The notes under the pieces: model-generated
What the model was told of the DNA's origin: nothing
Databases searched by the model: none
Seen by the model: only the letters and a program-made list of their open reading frames with translations
Assembly: GCF_032854445.1 (NCBI RefSeq)
Contig: NC_088301.1
Location: 45,009,116 to 45,073,115, forward strand
Origin: Liolophura sinensis
Taxonomy: Eukaryota; Mollusca; Polyplacophora; Chitonida; Chitonidae
Direction: 5' to 3'
Length of the DNA: 64,000 nucleotides
Program-made: the position numbers and the translations under genes
Shown here: one piece after another, positions 49,987 through 61,300 of the stretch
Position numbering within the stretch: position 1 is the first letter of the stretch
Layout: every line of letters begins with the position of its first letter

Positions 49987-50186
49987 NNNNNNNNNNNNNN
50001 NNNNNNNNNNNNNNNNNNNNNNNNNNNNNNNNNNNNNNNNNNNNNNNNNNNNNNNNNNNNNNNNNNNNNNNNNNNNNNNNNNNNNNNNNNNNNNNNNNNN
50101 NNNNNNNNNNNNNNNNNNNNNNNNNNNNNNNNNNNNNNNNNNNNNNNNNNNNNNNNNNNNNNNNNNNNNNNNNNNNNNNNNNNNNN
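49987..50186. other. Assembly gap (200 N)
   Basis: Exactly 200 unknown bases, a fixed-length scaffold gap. True size and content are unknown. Translations across it are meaningless. Confidence 1.
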
Positions 50187-51038
50187 AGTTAAGCAAATAT
50201 TTAGAAAAATAAAATAGCCCGAAACTCCAATTTGATCTGTAAGTCATGATAGTGAAGCCATGTGGCCCAGTTCCAATCCTTTACGATTAATCGATGAAGT
50301 CCATAAGTTTGTCTTTTAATGTCGGGGTCCGAAACTTGTTAGGTCAGGACATGTACCAAGTTCAAATGTAAACAATCGATCGATTTGAAAAAAAAATCTG
50401 AAAGACACAGCAGTCCCAAAGTAGTCCCATTTTTTCCTCAATACAAGTAGGGACCATGAAACTTGGCAAGATGAGGATATGTATCAAGTCCAAAATAGCA
50501 TAACCTATATCAAAATTGGACCAAAAAGTCCGGACAACTAGTGTCACAGATTGATAGAAGGGATAGAAACGTGTACACCCACACCACTCGGCAGGGGCCT
50601 AATTAAACGAATATAAGCCAATATTGACATTCGCAATATGTGGCCATTTTCTGACCACAATGGGACCAGTGACGTCACATAAAGTGGCGGCAAGCGGTGT
50701 AAGCAGGTCTATGGCAAAGAATTCAATACCAGATTCTAAGTGATCCAAAGCAAGAATAGTCGATTACTTGTGACATGGTAACAAGAAATATACCGGGAAG
50801 AAGACAAGACGTAAACCTAGTAGTTCTATTGACTGGAAACTCCTTAAATCTCTTAGCCAGAGGAACGAACCCAACGGGTCAACATTACAACAACAACCTC
50901 TGCAAGATAGCTACAGTCTTAGCAACTAAGCTGATTATGTCACTGACTTACTGTACGAGGCACGAGAGGGTCTCTTCCCGGAAACGTAAGGTAAGGTCTG
51001 TACGCTTCCCAGTCAACAGTATTTAAACTAGTCCACAA
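50187..51038. other. Sequence between gap and LINE; no gene seen
   Basis: No conserved coding sequence. The last few hundred bases may be the 5' untranslated region of the LINE that follows. An open frame at 50775-51026 has no recognisable domain. Confidence 0.4.
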
Positions 51039-51650
51039 GTGTCAACGCCAATTCAACCAGTCCCAGTACCAAGTCTTGCTGTGTTGGAAAGACTTGAACA
51101 AAGATTGATCCGTATTGAGAAGCAAATGTCACTGTTAGACGCCATTAAAACGGACTTGGGCAATGTAGGCCTACAAGGAAAAGTGGCCGAAGTTGAAACC
51201 GGTGTGAAGGCCTTGGGCCTGACCGTAAAGCAGTTAGAAACAAGCACAAAAATGCTATGAGTGACTGTGTCGATCAAGTTAGAAGGGAAAGTGCCATAAC
51301 GAAACAAGAATTGCAGACTATGAAAGGACGCGTTGATGACATATCCGGAGTACAAGGTGAAAACAGGCAGATTAGAGAAGAAATCCAGAAAATCCTCCAA
51401 AATCAGCTTTATTCCGAAGCCCGCTCAATGCGGCATAACGTGTTGTTTCAGGGTTTACCGGAATCAGGAAATAAAAACGCAGAAGCAGTAATTAAGAACT
51501 TTATTGCTGAAAACTTTGACTGCAGTTAAGAAATTGAATTCAAAAGAGTTCATGGAAACGGCAGACCCCGCTCTGGAACTTCTGCACGCCCAAGACCAAT
51601 TTGTGCTTAATTCTCGAAATATAAAGACAGGGAGCTTGTGCGAAAAAAAC
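51039..51650 (+). pseudogene. LINE ORF1 remnant (RNA-binding chaperone type)
   Basis: 51039-51260 encodes a heptad-like helix (ERLEQRLIRIEKQMSLLDAI). After a frame change 51257-51529 continues with coiled coil and then SEARSMRHNVLFQGLPESG, the start of an RRM-like domain of the kind found in LINE ORF1 proteins. The frame is interrupted again at 51527-51530 and downstream. Confidence 0.7.
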
Positions 51651-51889
51651 ACGTGAAAAGTTATACAAGTCCGAATTCAGTGTAAGTGAGCAGTATCCCG
51701 AGGAAATCGTGAACACTCGCCGTCGACTGACACCAATAATGCAACAAGCAAGACAGGACGGTCACTACGCTAATATAGTGGTGGACAGGCTGTACATTGA
51801 CAACATACTGTATGAGGAACGGCCCCAACAAGTCTCGTCACGACAACCATCCGGTGAATTTGCTTTCTGCCGGCCAACAGAAGTGTTTG

Positions 51890-52660
51890 TCCCTTTTCAA
51901 GGAATTTTGACATATTTGTCAGTAAATATGACATTGTGACGTTGTCTGAAACGAAACTAAATGAGCAAGACGCCTTTGACATTAAGAACTTTAATATATT
52001 GTCATAGACGTCAGGAAGCAGGAAAAAGAAGTTAAGAAAAATATTGCCATGTGTTTTACTGAAATTAAGACTGATAACCCAAATGTCATGTGGTTACATG
52101 GGTCTCGCAAGCTCTTTGGACGAGATTTGGTGCTGGGGTGTGTATATATACCACCTGAAAATTTTGCCTATGTTAACAGTGATTGCTTTTCTAATTTGTA
52201 CTATGATTTTGAGAGATTTTCTCCAAACTTTTCTAACGTGTGCATGATGGGCGAGTGGAATGCTAGATCGAGATGTATTCAAGACTTTTCGGAAACTGAT
52301 GAGATTCTCCCAAACCTTGTAGAATGGAACCACGATGTTACGCAATTCACGCTAGGTCCTCAACTGTTTAAAAAAAGTGGCGCATTGACTAAACGATCCT
52401 CCATGGACACGACAGTAAACAACTTGGGTCACAAATTGATCGATTTTTGCAAGAAGTCAAATCTTTTAATCGTAAACAAGAGAGTCGGCCAAGGACAAAG
52501 GAATTGGGAAACCAACGTCTACAGACATAAACCTAATTGACTATGCCATCGTAAGCCCAAATCTTTTCTATTTAGTTACAGATTTTGAGGTCTTAGATTT
52601 TAATGACCTGCTGCCCGATGTTCATTGTCCTATAGCGCTCTCTTTACGGACTACGGTAGC
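51890..52660 (+). pseudogene. LINE ORF2 endonuclease domain remnant
   Basis: TLSETKLNE (about 51940-51966) is the start-side motif. CVYIPPEN (about 52138-52161), MMGEWNAR (52246-52269, the usual GDFNAR with GEW) and IDYAIVSP plus DVHCPIAL (52540-52640, another frame) follow in the normal order of an apurinic-type endonuclease. Confidence 0.75.
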
Positions 52661-52879
52661 ATTTACCACACTACCTTAGAGCTGTACTATTGAAAAGCTC
52701 AACTGGGTAGTCAGAATACATCTCTAATGTCAAATTCTACTCTCTAATTTCAATAACACAACCGACAATGAAATAGACATTGAGATAGTTTATAACTACT
52801 TCAAGAATTTAAAGGAGCTAGATGAGACGACGTAAGAAAACTTGATCTAGTTGGCCCCTATACTGCTGACCCTAATGCT

Positions 52880-54373
52880 CCCCTCGATCAGCCAACCAGC
52901 TACTCAGAAACAGAGAATGCAATTAAGGTCCTGAAAAACAATAAATCTGCTGGCCATGACGAAGTTGCCAACAGATATATAAAAAACACGGCTATAATTA
53001 TGACCCACATCTATCACAGATTATTTAATCTGATTTTAGATTCTGAATCTATGCCTGACTCCTGGCTTATTGGTAATATAAAACCAATTTTACAAAAACA
53101 GAGGCAATATTGAAGACCCAGAAAATTACAGAGCGATTACTATTCTTAGCTGCCTGGGAAAGCTCTTTACAAGCATTATAAACAAGAGACTTGGTGATTA
53201 TTGTGAAACTATGGATATACTGAATGAGTCTCAGGCAGCATATAGAAAAGGATTTAGGTGCATGGACAATCTTTTTCTATTACATCATGGTATCGAATAC
53301 TACCTGCGCACGAAAAAAAAGATGTATTGCTCATACATAGATTTTTCAAAGGCATTCGATACTGTCTGGAGAGGGGGACTGTGGTTCAAACTACTGAATG
53401 AGGGATTGGGAAGGAAATGTTTTAATTTGATACGAAATGTGTACCAGGCTATTAAGTCTTGCATCAAAACAAAGAATTCTAAATCTGAATTCTGAATGTG
53501 AAGTTGGTGTGAGACAGGGAGAGAATCTTTCGCCATTACTTTTCCCCCCTCTACGTGAATGATCTGGAAGAGTTCATGATACATAACAGAGTTGTAGGTT
53601 TATCTTGGCTGTCTGAAGATATGACAGCCCTTCTTGAGGCGTTTATACATCTACTAATTTTATTGCATGCAGATGACACCATAACAATGTCAGAAACAGA
53701 GAGAGGCCTTCAAAGCGCATTGGATGTTTTGGAAAACTGCTGTAATTTATGGGAACTAGATGTCAACACCAATAAGACAAAAATAATGATATTCTGCAAG
53801 CGTTTGCCAAAATCTTTACCATTGTTTTACTTCAATCATTGCATTATTGAATTCGTTACCGAATATGTCTACTTAGGTATAGTGATGAAATATACAGGAA
53901 CCTACTCTGCAGCAAACACCATTTGTCTCAAGGCACAAAGGCTTTGTTTGGCCTCTGTGGAAAAATTAAAAACCTACATTTACCTTTTTGACAAAATCAT
54001 TATACGTATTATTTTGTATGGTTGTGAACTATGGGGTTTTGAAAAATTAAATGAAATCGATTCATTTCACCTACAATTTTGTAAACGTATATTAGGAGTA
54101 AGGAGGTCAACTCCAAATTGTATGATCTATATGGAACTCGGGATTTACCATCTTTATATAAAGGTGTATCTAAGAATAATCTTGTACAGGGTTGAGATCA
54201 TCCAGGGTAAAGAGACAAAGCTGGGATATCTTATGTACAGGTTTACTTACAATCCTTTACGGACCACGAATGGTATACGAATGTCGGACATGACGCTTAT
54301 ATTTACCAATGTTAAAACAATTCTATATTCAACAGGTCTAAAATTTATGTGGGACACACAAGCTGTTTCATAA
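52880..54373 (+). pseudogene. LINE ORF2 reverse transcriptase remnant
   Basis: NNKSAGHDEVANRYIK opens the RT. ESQAAYRKGFRCMDNL, YIDFSKAFDTVW (palm motif A, about 53333-53368), GVRQGENLSPLLF (motif B, about 53507-53545) and LHADD (motif C, 53663-53677, usually YADD) follow. The thumb and connector have ILYGCELWGFEKLNEID and RSTPNCMIYMELG. The last open piece, 53555-54373 (272 codons), is the longest intact part. Confidence 0.85.
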
Positions 54374-54835
54374 AAGTCCTGGAACAAACACTAAAAAAAA
54401 TCAATTCCTCCAGAAATGGTTCAGTGATATTAAATCATCTTCCAAGGGAAGAATATACAAGATATGTAAAACAGATTTCCACCCAGAAAAATATCTTCTG
54501 TAACTAAACGAAAACGACAGAAAATGTCCTAAGTAAATTTCGGACATCCAGCCACAGACTTACAATCGAAACAGGAAGATGGTCTAAAACTGACAGATCA
54601 CAACGTCTCTATACCACTTGTGAAACAGGTTGCACTGGTGACGAATATCACTTCTTGTTCATCTGTCAAAAACTAAAGCACTAGCGAGTAAAGTACAAAA
54701 TAGATAATCCTTATGCCTGCGCACAGCAAACTAAACTGAAATTTATTCCGCAAATCTGTACACGCGATCAGTCTAAAAAGACTAGGCGTGACTGTAAGTT
54801 TTAAGGATATTCCTCATCGCTGTTGCAAATGTAAG

Positions 54836-54880
54836 TATATATATATACTGTGTGTATATATATACCATATATGCCATATA
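54836..54880. repeat. TA/TG-rich microsatellite
   Basis: Two runs of alternating T and A with a short TG run between them, just before the LINE tail. Confidence 0.7.
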
Positions 54881-55554
54881 TTGTGTAAATATGTAAAATG
54901 CTGTACCTCCTGTACAATCCTGAGTGGTTTGAGCTTAATAAACGAACGAACGAACGAACGGGTCTCAACAGACCACCGTAGAATCTGATCTTTAAACACA
55001 ATTTTTCTGGGCTAGAAAATAGAAATATTCTAAGAAAAAATAAATTTAGTTATTTTCCTTAAAGTTCTTAATGGTATTTCATCTGATTTCATCTTCATCT
55101 GATTTCTTCTTCATGTTAGGGGGCTCGTTGCCTTTAAAGTTGCTTTAATTTTCATGGCCATGTTATTCCAGTTAGTTCATGGACAAAAATTCGTTCCATT
55201 TATTAATAACAATAAATCGAAAAAAAAATGGAACAAGTGTTGTCAACAAATCATCATCACAAACTACTTTTAACCAAAGGTTTGTTTTGAACATAATTCG
55301 CTTAATGCAAGCTTGATGAGTTACTGAATCAATAACATGTTGCTAGGAAGGAAATCATCACGCTATACAGATAATTAATTCACCTGTCACGTGGATCTCT
55401 ATCCAGTTAAGAATAATTTGCAGAGATTACCTTTATTTTCCGAAACGTAGTGCAGTGGAATCAGACCTTGTGGTTTTGACAGATGTTCCAATTTAGGCTG
55501 GACTGAGATTATGACTGGCTCAAAACTTTTGTCATGCAAAATGTTATTGTAGTA

Positions 55555-55995
55555 TACAGGAAATGTTGCGCTGTGTGTGTTGTCGTGTGTTGTCCTACAG
55601 CAAATGTTACGCTATATGTACTGCCATTCAGCAAATGTGTGCTTTACAACAAATGTTGTCATGTATTGCCATACAACAAATGTTGCGTCCTGTGTGTTGT
55701 CATATAGCAAATGCTACGTCGTGTGTATTGTCATAACAGCAAAGGCTCCGTCGTGGGTATTGTCATAATAGCAAAGGATTGCGTCGTGTACAGCAAAGGC
55801 TGTGTCGTGTGTTTTCATAGGCTAACGTTGTGCCGTGTGTGTTATCAAACAGCAAATGTTTCTCGTGTGTGTTGTCATACAACAAAAGTTGCCTCGTGCG
55901 TATTATTCGCTAAATGTTGTGCTGTGTGTGTTGTAAAACAGCTGTTATTGAACCATTGTTGCATATGTTATGGCATACAGTGTTGCATTGTGGTG
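55555..55995 (+). repeat. Degenerate minisatellite, period about 31-32 bases
   Basis: About 13 diverged units of the pattern 'acagcaaatgttgcgtcgtg' followed by 'tgtgttgtcat'. Unit edges are visible at gcaaatg/gcaaagg starts (for example near 55609, 55708, 55739, 55771). Units vary in length and some are halved. The 117-codon open frame here is a by-product of the repeat. Confidence 0.75.
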
Positions 55996-56004
55996 TGTAT
56001 GTTG

Positions 56005-56080
56005 TCATACGGCTCCATGCGACCATTTGCCAGCTATAACACTGCGATCGCTGCTCTGGTTTAATCTCTATGTTTTTTTT
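56005..56080 (-). repeat. Composite repeat, part B fragment, inverted
   Basis: 'gaccatttgccagctataac' and 'actgcgatcgctgctctgg' are the reverse complement of the 'gctggcaaatggtc' and 'cgatgacagt' blocks of part B. 'ggttgacggttggtatacaa' at about 56127 matches part A. Confidence 0.5.
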
Positions 56081-56099
56081 TTATATAATTTGACCTTGT

Positions 56100-57505
56100 C
56101 ATTATTGGAGCAGAATGTCTATTTTGGTTGACGGTTGGTATACAAGTGTCTGTTTTGACGCCTAGATTTAGAATATTCACATATTTGAAGGCGATGAGAG
56201 TTTTAAGGTGAACGGAACAGGGACATTCCTGAGAAAACTACCTCACTTTTACTTCGGAACTAAAAAAGTGAGGCCGCAATCGAGCTGGATTTGCTTGGCA
56301 TGTCCGACATGAGTGTCTGCGCTTGACATTATGACTAAGTATATCGATATGCATGGAACAAGAACGTTATAAATTAACTTACCGTGAATCAAATTCCTAC
56401 ATACCTAGACATATTTTACAGCTAAAACCCATCCATGACATTCTCCATTAGCCACATCCTTCTCAATAATGCATATGTTTTGCCAGTAGTTAAGTTGCCT
56501 AAACAGGAACCTTTTATATATTCAACTTTACAACAGTATGATTCCTGGAGCCACCAGACGTTAAATATGAATGCGGTTTTGTCAAAACCTTTTTCAGTAC
56601 AGTCGTGCATAGAAATGCAGTTAGCGAAACAAATCACCTGACTTCACAGAAGGCTTGTAGTAACACGAGGTTACATCGATTTAGATTACAACAATTCTAT
56701 TATAAATTATGGATTGTCTAAATTAGCTTTCTTTGTGAAAGCCAAAAAAATGCCTATGGATATAGTGAAATGGCCTTTTCCCATTTTGACCAAATGAGAT
56801 CAACCTCGTGCAAAAACTGTCCATTATATTAATGAATTGGGGAAAAGGGCACGAGATAGAACGGGCTCAGAACAGGCTGGAATTTTATACTTAATTACAA
56901 TGTCGCGTTCGAGAGGAGCTGTAATTGCTGACGGATTAATTTTGTAAATCGACTCGGGAGAAACAGGAAATGTATTGGCGGAACATTCCTGAATTGCCAG
57001 ACGGGCCTCTTGTCCACATCTTGTGGGTCTCACTGCATGAAGGTGTAGCCTGAACTGAAATAGTGTATTCCGTTAACGTCAATGGAAGACCCTCTATTTA
57101 TTGCTAATTTATTATTTCATAAAATATTTAGCATCAACTCCTGACCAACTATTACACCTTCATAAAAATATTAATATGTGACATTTACGCTTTATGGAGT
57201 AATGCATTTAACGGAACTCTCCATTTCTTTAATATTTCACGCCATTGAGAAAAAGACCGATATTGACTACATCTAAATGTTGGACCAAGATTGATTTTAT
57301 TTGTCATATATTTGTGAGAGTTAGTGATATAAGTGATATGATGATAATAAGTTACTCCCCCGGACAATATAATTGGTTATTTAAAATTTACTGGCTTTGG
57401 AACAGGTGATTATACTCCATCTGTTTTTATAATACCCTTCGTCGATCAAAACATCTCGCCACATGGATTTTTAGGTGATGGCCTATCGGGCAGTGAGCGG
57501 GTGCA
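56100..57505. other. No recognisable gene
   Basis: AT-rich sequence. An open frame of 69 codons on the minus strand (56824-57033) follows an acceptor-like 'cttcatgcag' and could be an exon downstream of the ORF at 57506, but nothing links them. Confidence 0.35.
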
Positions 57506-58018
57506 CTAATTGTTACAGCTTAGCGTATTGCTGTAGAGCGACAGGGTGTCAGACATGTTGGAGGTGCTTTCCTTGACTACTTGCTTCAGCCGCAGGTCCT
57601 TCGTGGAACTGTAATGGCAGAGCTTCTGGTCCAGCCATCTCACTGCACGCAGCCCATATCTTCCGGTATCGATTGCCGAGGCCTGTCCACAATCGCTGGA
57701 CCGGTAATAGCTTACCCATGTTAAAACGCCAATGTTAGGGAAGCTGCCTCCATAGCGGTACACATCAGTGATAGCAAAGCTTTTCCATATACCATTGTTT
57801 GTTTCATTGCCAGCCTGCTTGCTTCTTGTGCCCGCATATCCTTGTTTATATAGGTGAATCATACTGGCTGTTTCGCAGAGAACAGGGCAGCCTGTGTTAG
57901 ATTCGAGTTTCAAGCAAAACAAGGAAATTTGCAGTTCCATCAGAAAGACCTGGTCTTCGAACCAAACAACGTCTATAGAGTCTTGATACACAAATGTGTA
58001 AGACTGGACAACGGCCAT
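57506..58018 (-). CDS. Unrecognised ORF, 170 residues
   Basis: The ATG at 58018 opens 170 codons ending in TAG at 57506; an in-frame stop lies a few codons upstream. By a rough estimate from this base composition, an open frame of this length is unlikely by chance in a 64-kb window. The product has six cysteines, one N-glycosylation sequon (NET) and no clear signal peptide or membrane span. It includes WKSFAITDVYRYGG, NIGVLTWVSYY and RAVRWLDQKLC. I do not recognise it. It may be a single-exon gene or the last exon of a longer one. The start lies about 207 bases from the divergent exon at 58225, so a shared promoter is possible. Confidence 0.45.
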   Translation of the reverse strand: MAVVQSYTFVYQDSIDVVWFEDQVFLMELQISLFCLKLESNTGCPVLCETASMIHLYKQGYAGTRSKQAGNETNNGIWKSFAITDVYRYGGSFPNIGVLTWVSYYRSSDCGQASAIDTGRYGLRAVRWLDQKLCHYSSTKDLRLKQVVKESTSNMSDTLSLYSNTLSCNN

Positions 58019-58224
58019 CTCCAAAATTCCTCGTTTCCTTCTTCAGCGGACATCAGTCACATACATTCATGAATCATGGATTGTATATCACGCTGTAAAG
58101 CTGACAATACTGGAGCAAACACAAGATTCAGCATGAATAGGTGATACCGCGGACAGCAGTCGCAGTATATACTGTTCCCTGTGCGTTTACCCGTTCTCGC
58201 GGGTAATTTGATTTGTGGAGAAAG

Positions 58225-58309
58225 ATGGAGTGGAAAACGAGGTATCAGCTGGTACATCTGGCAGTTTTGATCATCCTGGCCTTGCCTGGATGTTGGATGT
58301 TTTCAAGAG
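58225..58309 (+). CDS. Candidate signal-peptide first exon, gene continues downstream
   Basis: The ATG at 58225 is in good context (aaagATGg). It opens 28 codons and one base, then a consensus donor (G|GTGAGC). The product has basic residues and then the hydrophobic run LVHLAVLIILALPG, a classic signal sequence or start of a membrane protein. It is too short to appear as a normal ORF. No following exon was recognised up to 64000, so the first intron would be long or the call wrong. Confidence 0.4.
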
Positions 58310-61300
58310 GTGAGCATTTTTTATTGGTTTTGTACACTTTTACCAAATGACAGCTTTGCCTATTGGAAACGACTAAAACATGTGGTTCAAATGTTTTGCA
58401 TTTAGCTCATTAATGTTTAAAAGGTTTGAGATTAAATTTACGTTAGTTAGCTGACTGTGGTCCGCCGTAGAATGAGCCCTACATTATACTTTACAAGGGA
58501 TCATTATACCGCCATTAAGAACGTCCCCTTATTCTGTCATTATATATACTTCTTATACCAATACTTTCCATTTTATTTTATCATTGTGTTTTGTTGAAGC
58601 ATAAAACTTACATCTGTGTATCTAATTAGGCAGATGTGTTTGAACTGTCTTGATTATACAGGAGGTGTTTTGCTTTAAAATATACTAATTATAGTTCCTT
58701 GGTGAATTTATCGGCATTTATACTTTTTTTCCTCTCAATACAACCACGTTGTAACGTACAATGTCTACGTCTCAAGGGTTACCTTCGTTTACGACACCAA
58801 TATCACAATCTGAATTAAATAGAGAAATGTGAGGGTCTTGCGGTTTCTTCACACGTTTCCTTGCTGAACTGATGATATGTATTTGTAAGCAGTATATTCT
58901 GTTTCCTTCATTCTCTACATTACTTCTGAGTTCAACACTTCTCTATGTAGTGATATGTCAACACCTTAGGCCGCGGTAAAGATAACTTCTCGGCAATTCT
59001 GTGGTATTGACGGTCTTGTCAGTGGAAATGCATATGGACCGATCATCCCCACCAACCTATTTGGCAAATATCGTGGAGAATATCTGCTATCTGGGATATA
59101 GTCCGTTGTCAGGGGTAATCCCAACAGCGGCTGTTTCTTGGATACGAATACGTCAAGTAGCACTATAGTCCTTAGTACTAGTCGGGGGTTTCTTGCTGTT
59201 ACAAATACGAAGGTAAACACAAAATCAATAGAGAACAAAAGGTTCTCAGATAACTACCGACAGCTTCCTAGGGAGGCTCTAACCGCTTTATTACCGAGGC
59301 ATATTAGAGAGGACTGACGCGTCGGCCGGAGTAGGTAGTCTAATTTCGCTACTGTTTCACGGAGCTTTTCCGAAGTCGTTATAGTTACTATTAAGCTTAA
59401 CCTGAGAGCTCGGCACTGTAATCAGCTGTTGATCACCCGCCATACAGAGCTGTGTAACATAGATTTACAAATATTAGTAATTAACTGTTAGTGGGTGACT
59501 GCCTTGCTCGTTAGAGAAAATTGTCCAGGGCATAGACAGTTCTCATTTTATCTGACATTTCTTACATGCCGTTGCCAGTTTTCGGGATGTGGAGGTTAAT
59601 GGTAAAAGGTTAAACGACGCCTTTAATAAACAAAAACAAAAGAAACAAAGAAAAATCACACCTCATGACGAATTACAGTATGTAAACCACTGATTAATCT
59701 TGCTCAGATTGGCGATGGCTTGTGGGATTTATTGCCACAGCGCAATTCATCGACTACGTACTAGGACGAGATAAAATACAGACCTCTCCGCTTATCTAGA
59801 TTAATACAAGTAATATAATCCCCTGGTTGTGCATGTACAATCGAATGCATACACTTGGCCCAGGCCTCGACAAGAATGTATGATGCCTCGAATCGATTTT
59901 TAGTACCGCTGGGTAATGAAAATATTGCAAATGAGAAATAATCGGAGTAGACTGTTAACGAGCCGCGAAAGATAAAACCCGATCAACGGACCTTGAGCAC
60001 ACGCAGTCCTTCTGTTTGACAAAGCCGTAGGTCAGATGCGAGGCGTCACAGAAAAACTCGCTTTTCAATATGGGCATATGAGGGAAGAGAAATGAAACCA
60101 TTCTTCGTGGCAGTGTTTCGTAGTTTATGAACTTGGTCATGTGTATTCCTCAGATCGGTCTATGTGCCTGACATTGTTAACCGTTAGTTTCGTTTTAAAT
60201 GTAAGAAAATATCGATGTTATACATTAATGTTATAGATGACATTGCACAGTGAAGTTTGAACAGGCTTTAAACACAGTTTTGGCTTTAGCTATAAGATAA
60301 TATTAATGTTCTACACTAATAACGTTATTCAGGGTATTGCACAGTGAAGTCTGAACAAACTTAATAGGTAATCTAAAGCGACAGGTGTTCTACACACTCT
60401 ATTTTTAAATATACATTGAAAATGAAACTTGTTCGCAAAAAACTGTACCATTATACGATGTTTAGCCAGGCGGTTAACGTTTTCTTCAAGGAAGAGTATG
60501 TTAATGGCCACTGCAATATGTCACCTGGTAAGAGTCTGTTTATATAGAAGTACCACCTGCGGTTTTGGTTGGGCGTAAGTTCAACGTCATCTTTGACTAA
60601 TCTTCTAGCGTTTACAGTGAAGTAACTTTCCCATTTTAAGAGTGTCTTGGTACACACCAACGTCCCAACATGCTATCTCTTTGAAGAGATCAATGGAAAG
60701 AATTTAACATAACTAGTGGGTTGCAATATCAAATTTCATGCAGGCATAAAGCAAATATACCAGTCCATATACCAAAGTTCAAGTTCTGTTGGAATCAAGA
60801 CTTTGAAAGAGACCGTGGTTCTCGATTCCAGACATCTACCATTGTAGGTTCCCCAGCGTGTGTGCTGACAAACGGTCCAAGATCTGATACACGATACACC
60901 GGTTTGCCCACGCATTTTGGCGAGCGCCAACGCATTACATATAGGCAAGAGATATTGGGAACCATGGCAAGAGAGGTACCTACTTGAGCTGGTGCCCGAG
61001 GTGAATTATTCTTGGCTCTTTGTTTAGAGTCCGATCGCGTCTCAATTATAAATTCCACTCAATTGGCTGCTTTATTTACACTGTCTATCAACAACCTCTT
61101 AGGGCTCAGTCTAAGCTATAGAAGACTGCCAAGAAACCGTGAGCTAGGGGCCTTCAGTTTCGGCGAAATTAACCATCTGCTCTAAGCAACTTTTAATCGA
61201 TGGTGCCTTGTAAGAAAACATGGAATTACGCTTGTATTCCGATAATAAACACTGTTTACATGGTACTTTGTTTGGATGCTGATTTGAATGAAATGTGAAT

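Larger units (their letters stand above)
51039..54961 (+). mobile_element. Decayed APE-type non-LTR retrotransposon (LINE)
   Basis: Two ORF regions lie in LINE order and end at 54940-54961 in an (AACG)n tail. ORF1 (51039-51650) has a coiled-coil N-terminus and an RRM-like part. ORF2 has endonuclease (about 51890-52660), reverse transcriptase (about 52880-54373) and a Cys/His-type C-terminus (about 54540-54690). Frames change at least six times and part of the endonuclease-RT linker is missing, so it is dead. The 5' end and a target duplication were not found. The microsatellite tail instead of poly-A argues for a CR1/Jockey/RTE-type clade over L1, but the clade is not settled. Confidence 0.9.

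Noticed and set aside
50775-51026. Open frame before LINE ORF1
   Set aside because: No ORF1-type domain or coiled coil. More likely LINE 5' untranslated sequence or flank.
55711-56064. 117-codon open frame with many Cys and Val
   Set aside because: It is a read-through of the minisatellite; the cysteines come from the repeated TGTGTG unit.
60721-61058. Overlapping open frames on both strands
   Set aside because: Neither starts with ATG in good context, neither has a known domain, and both overlap the same DNA.
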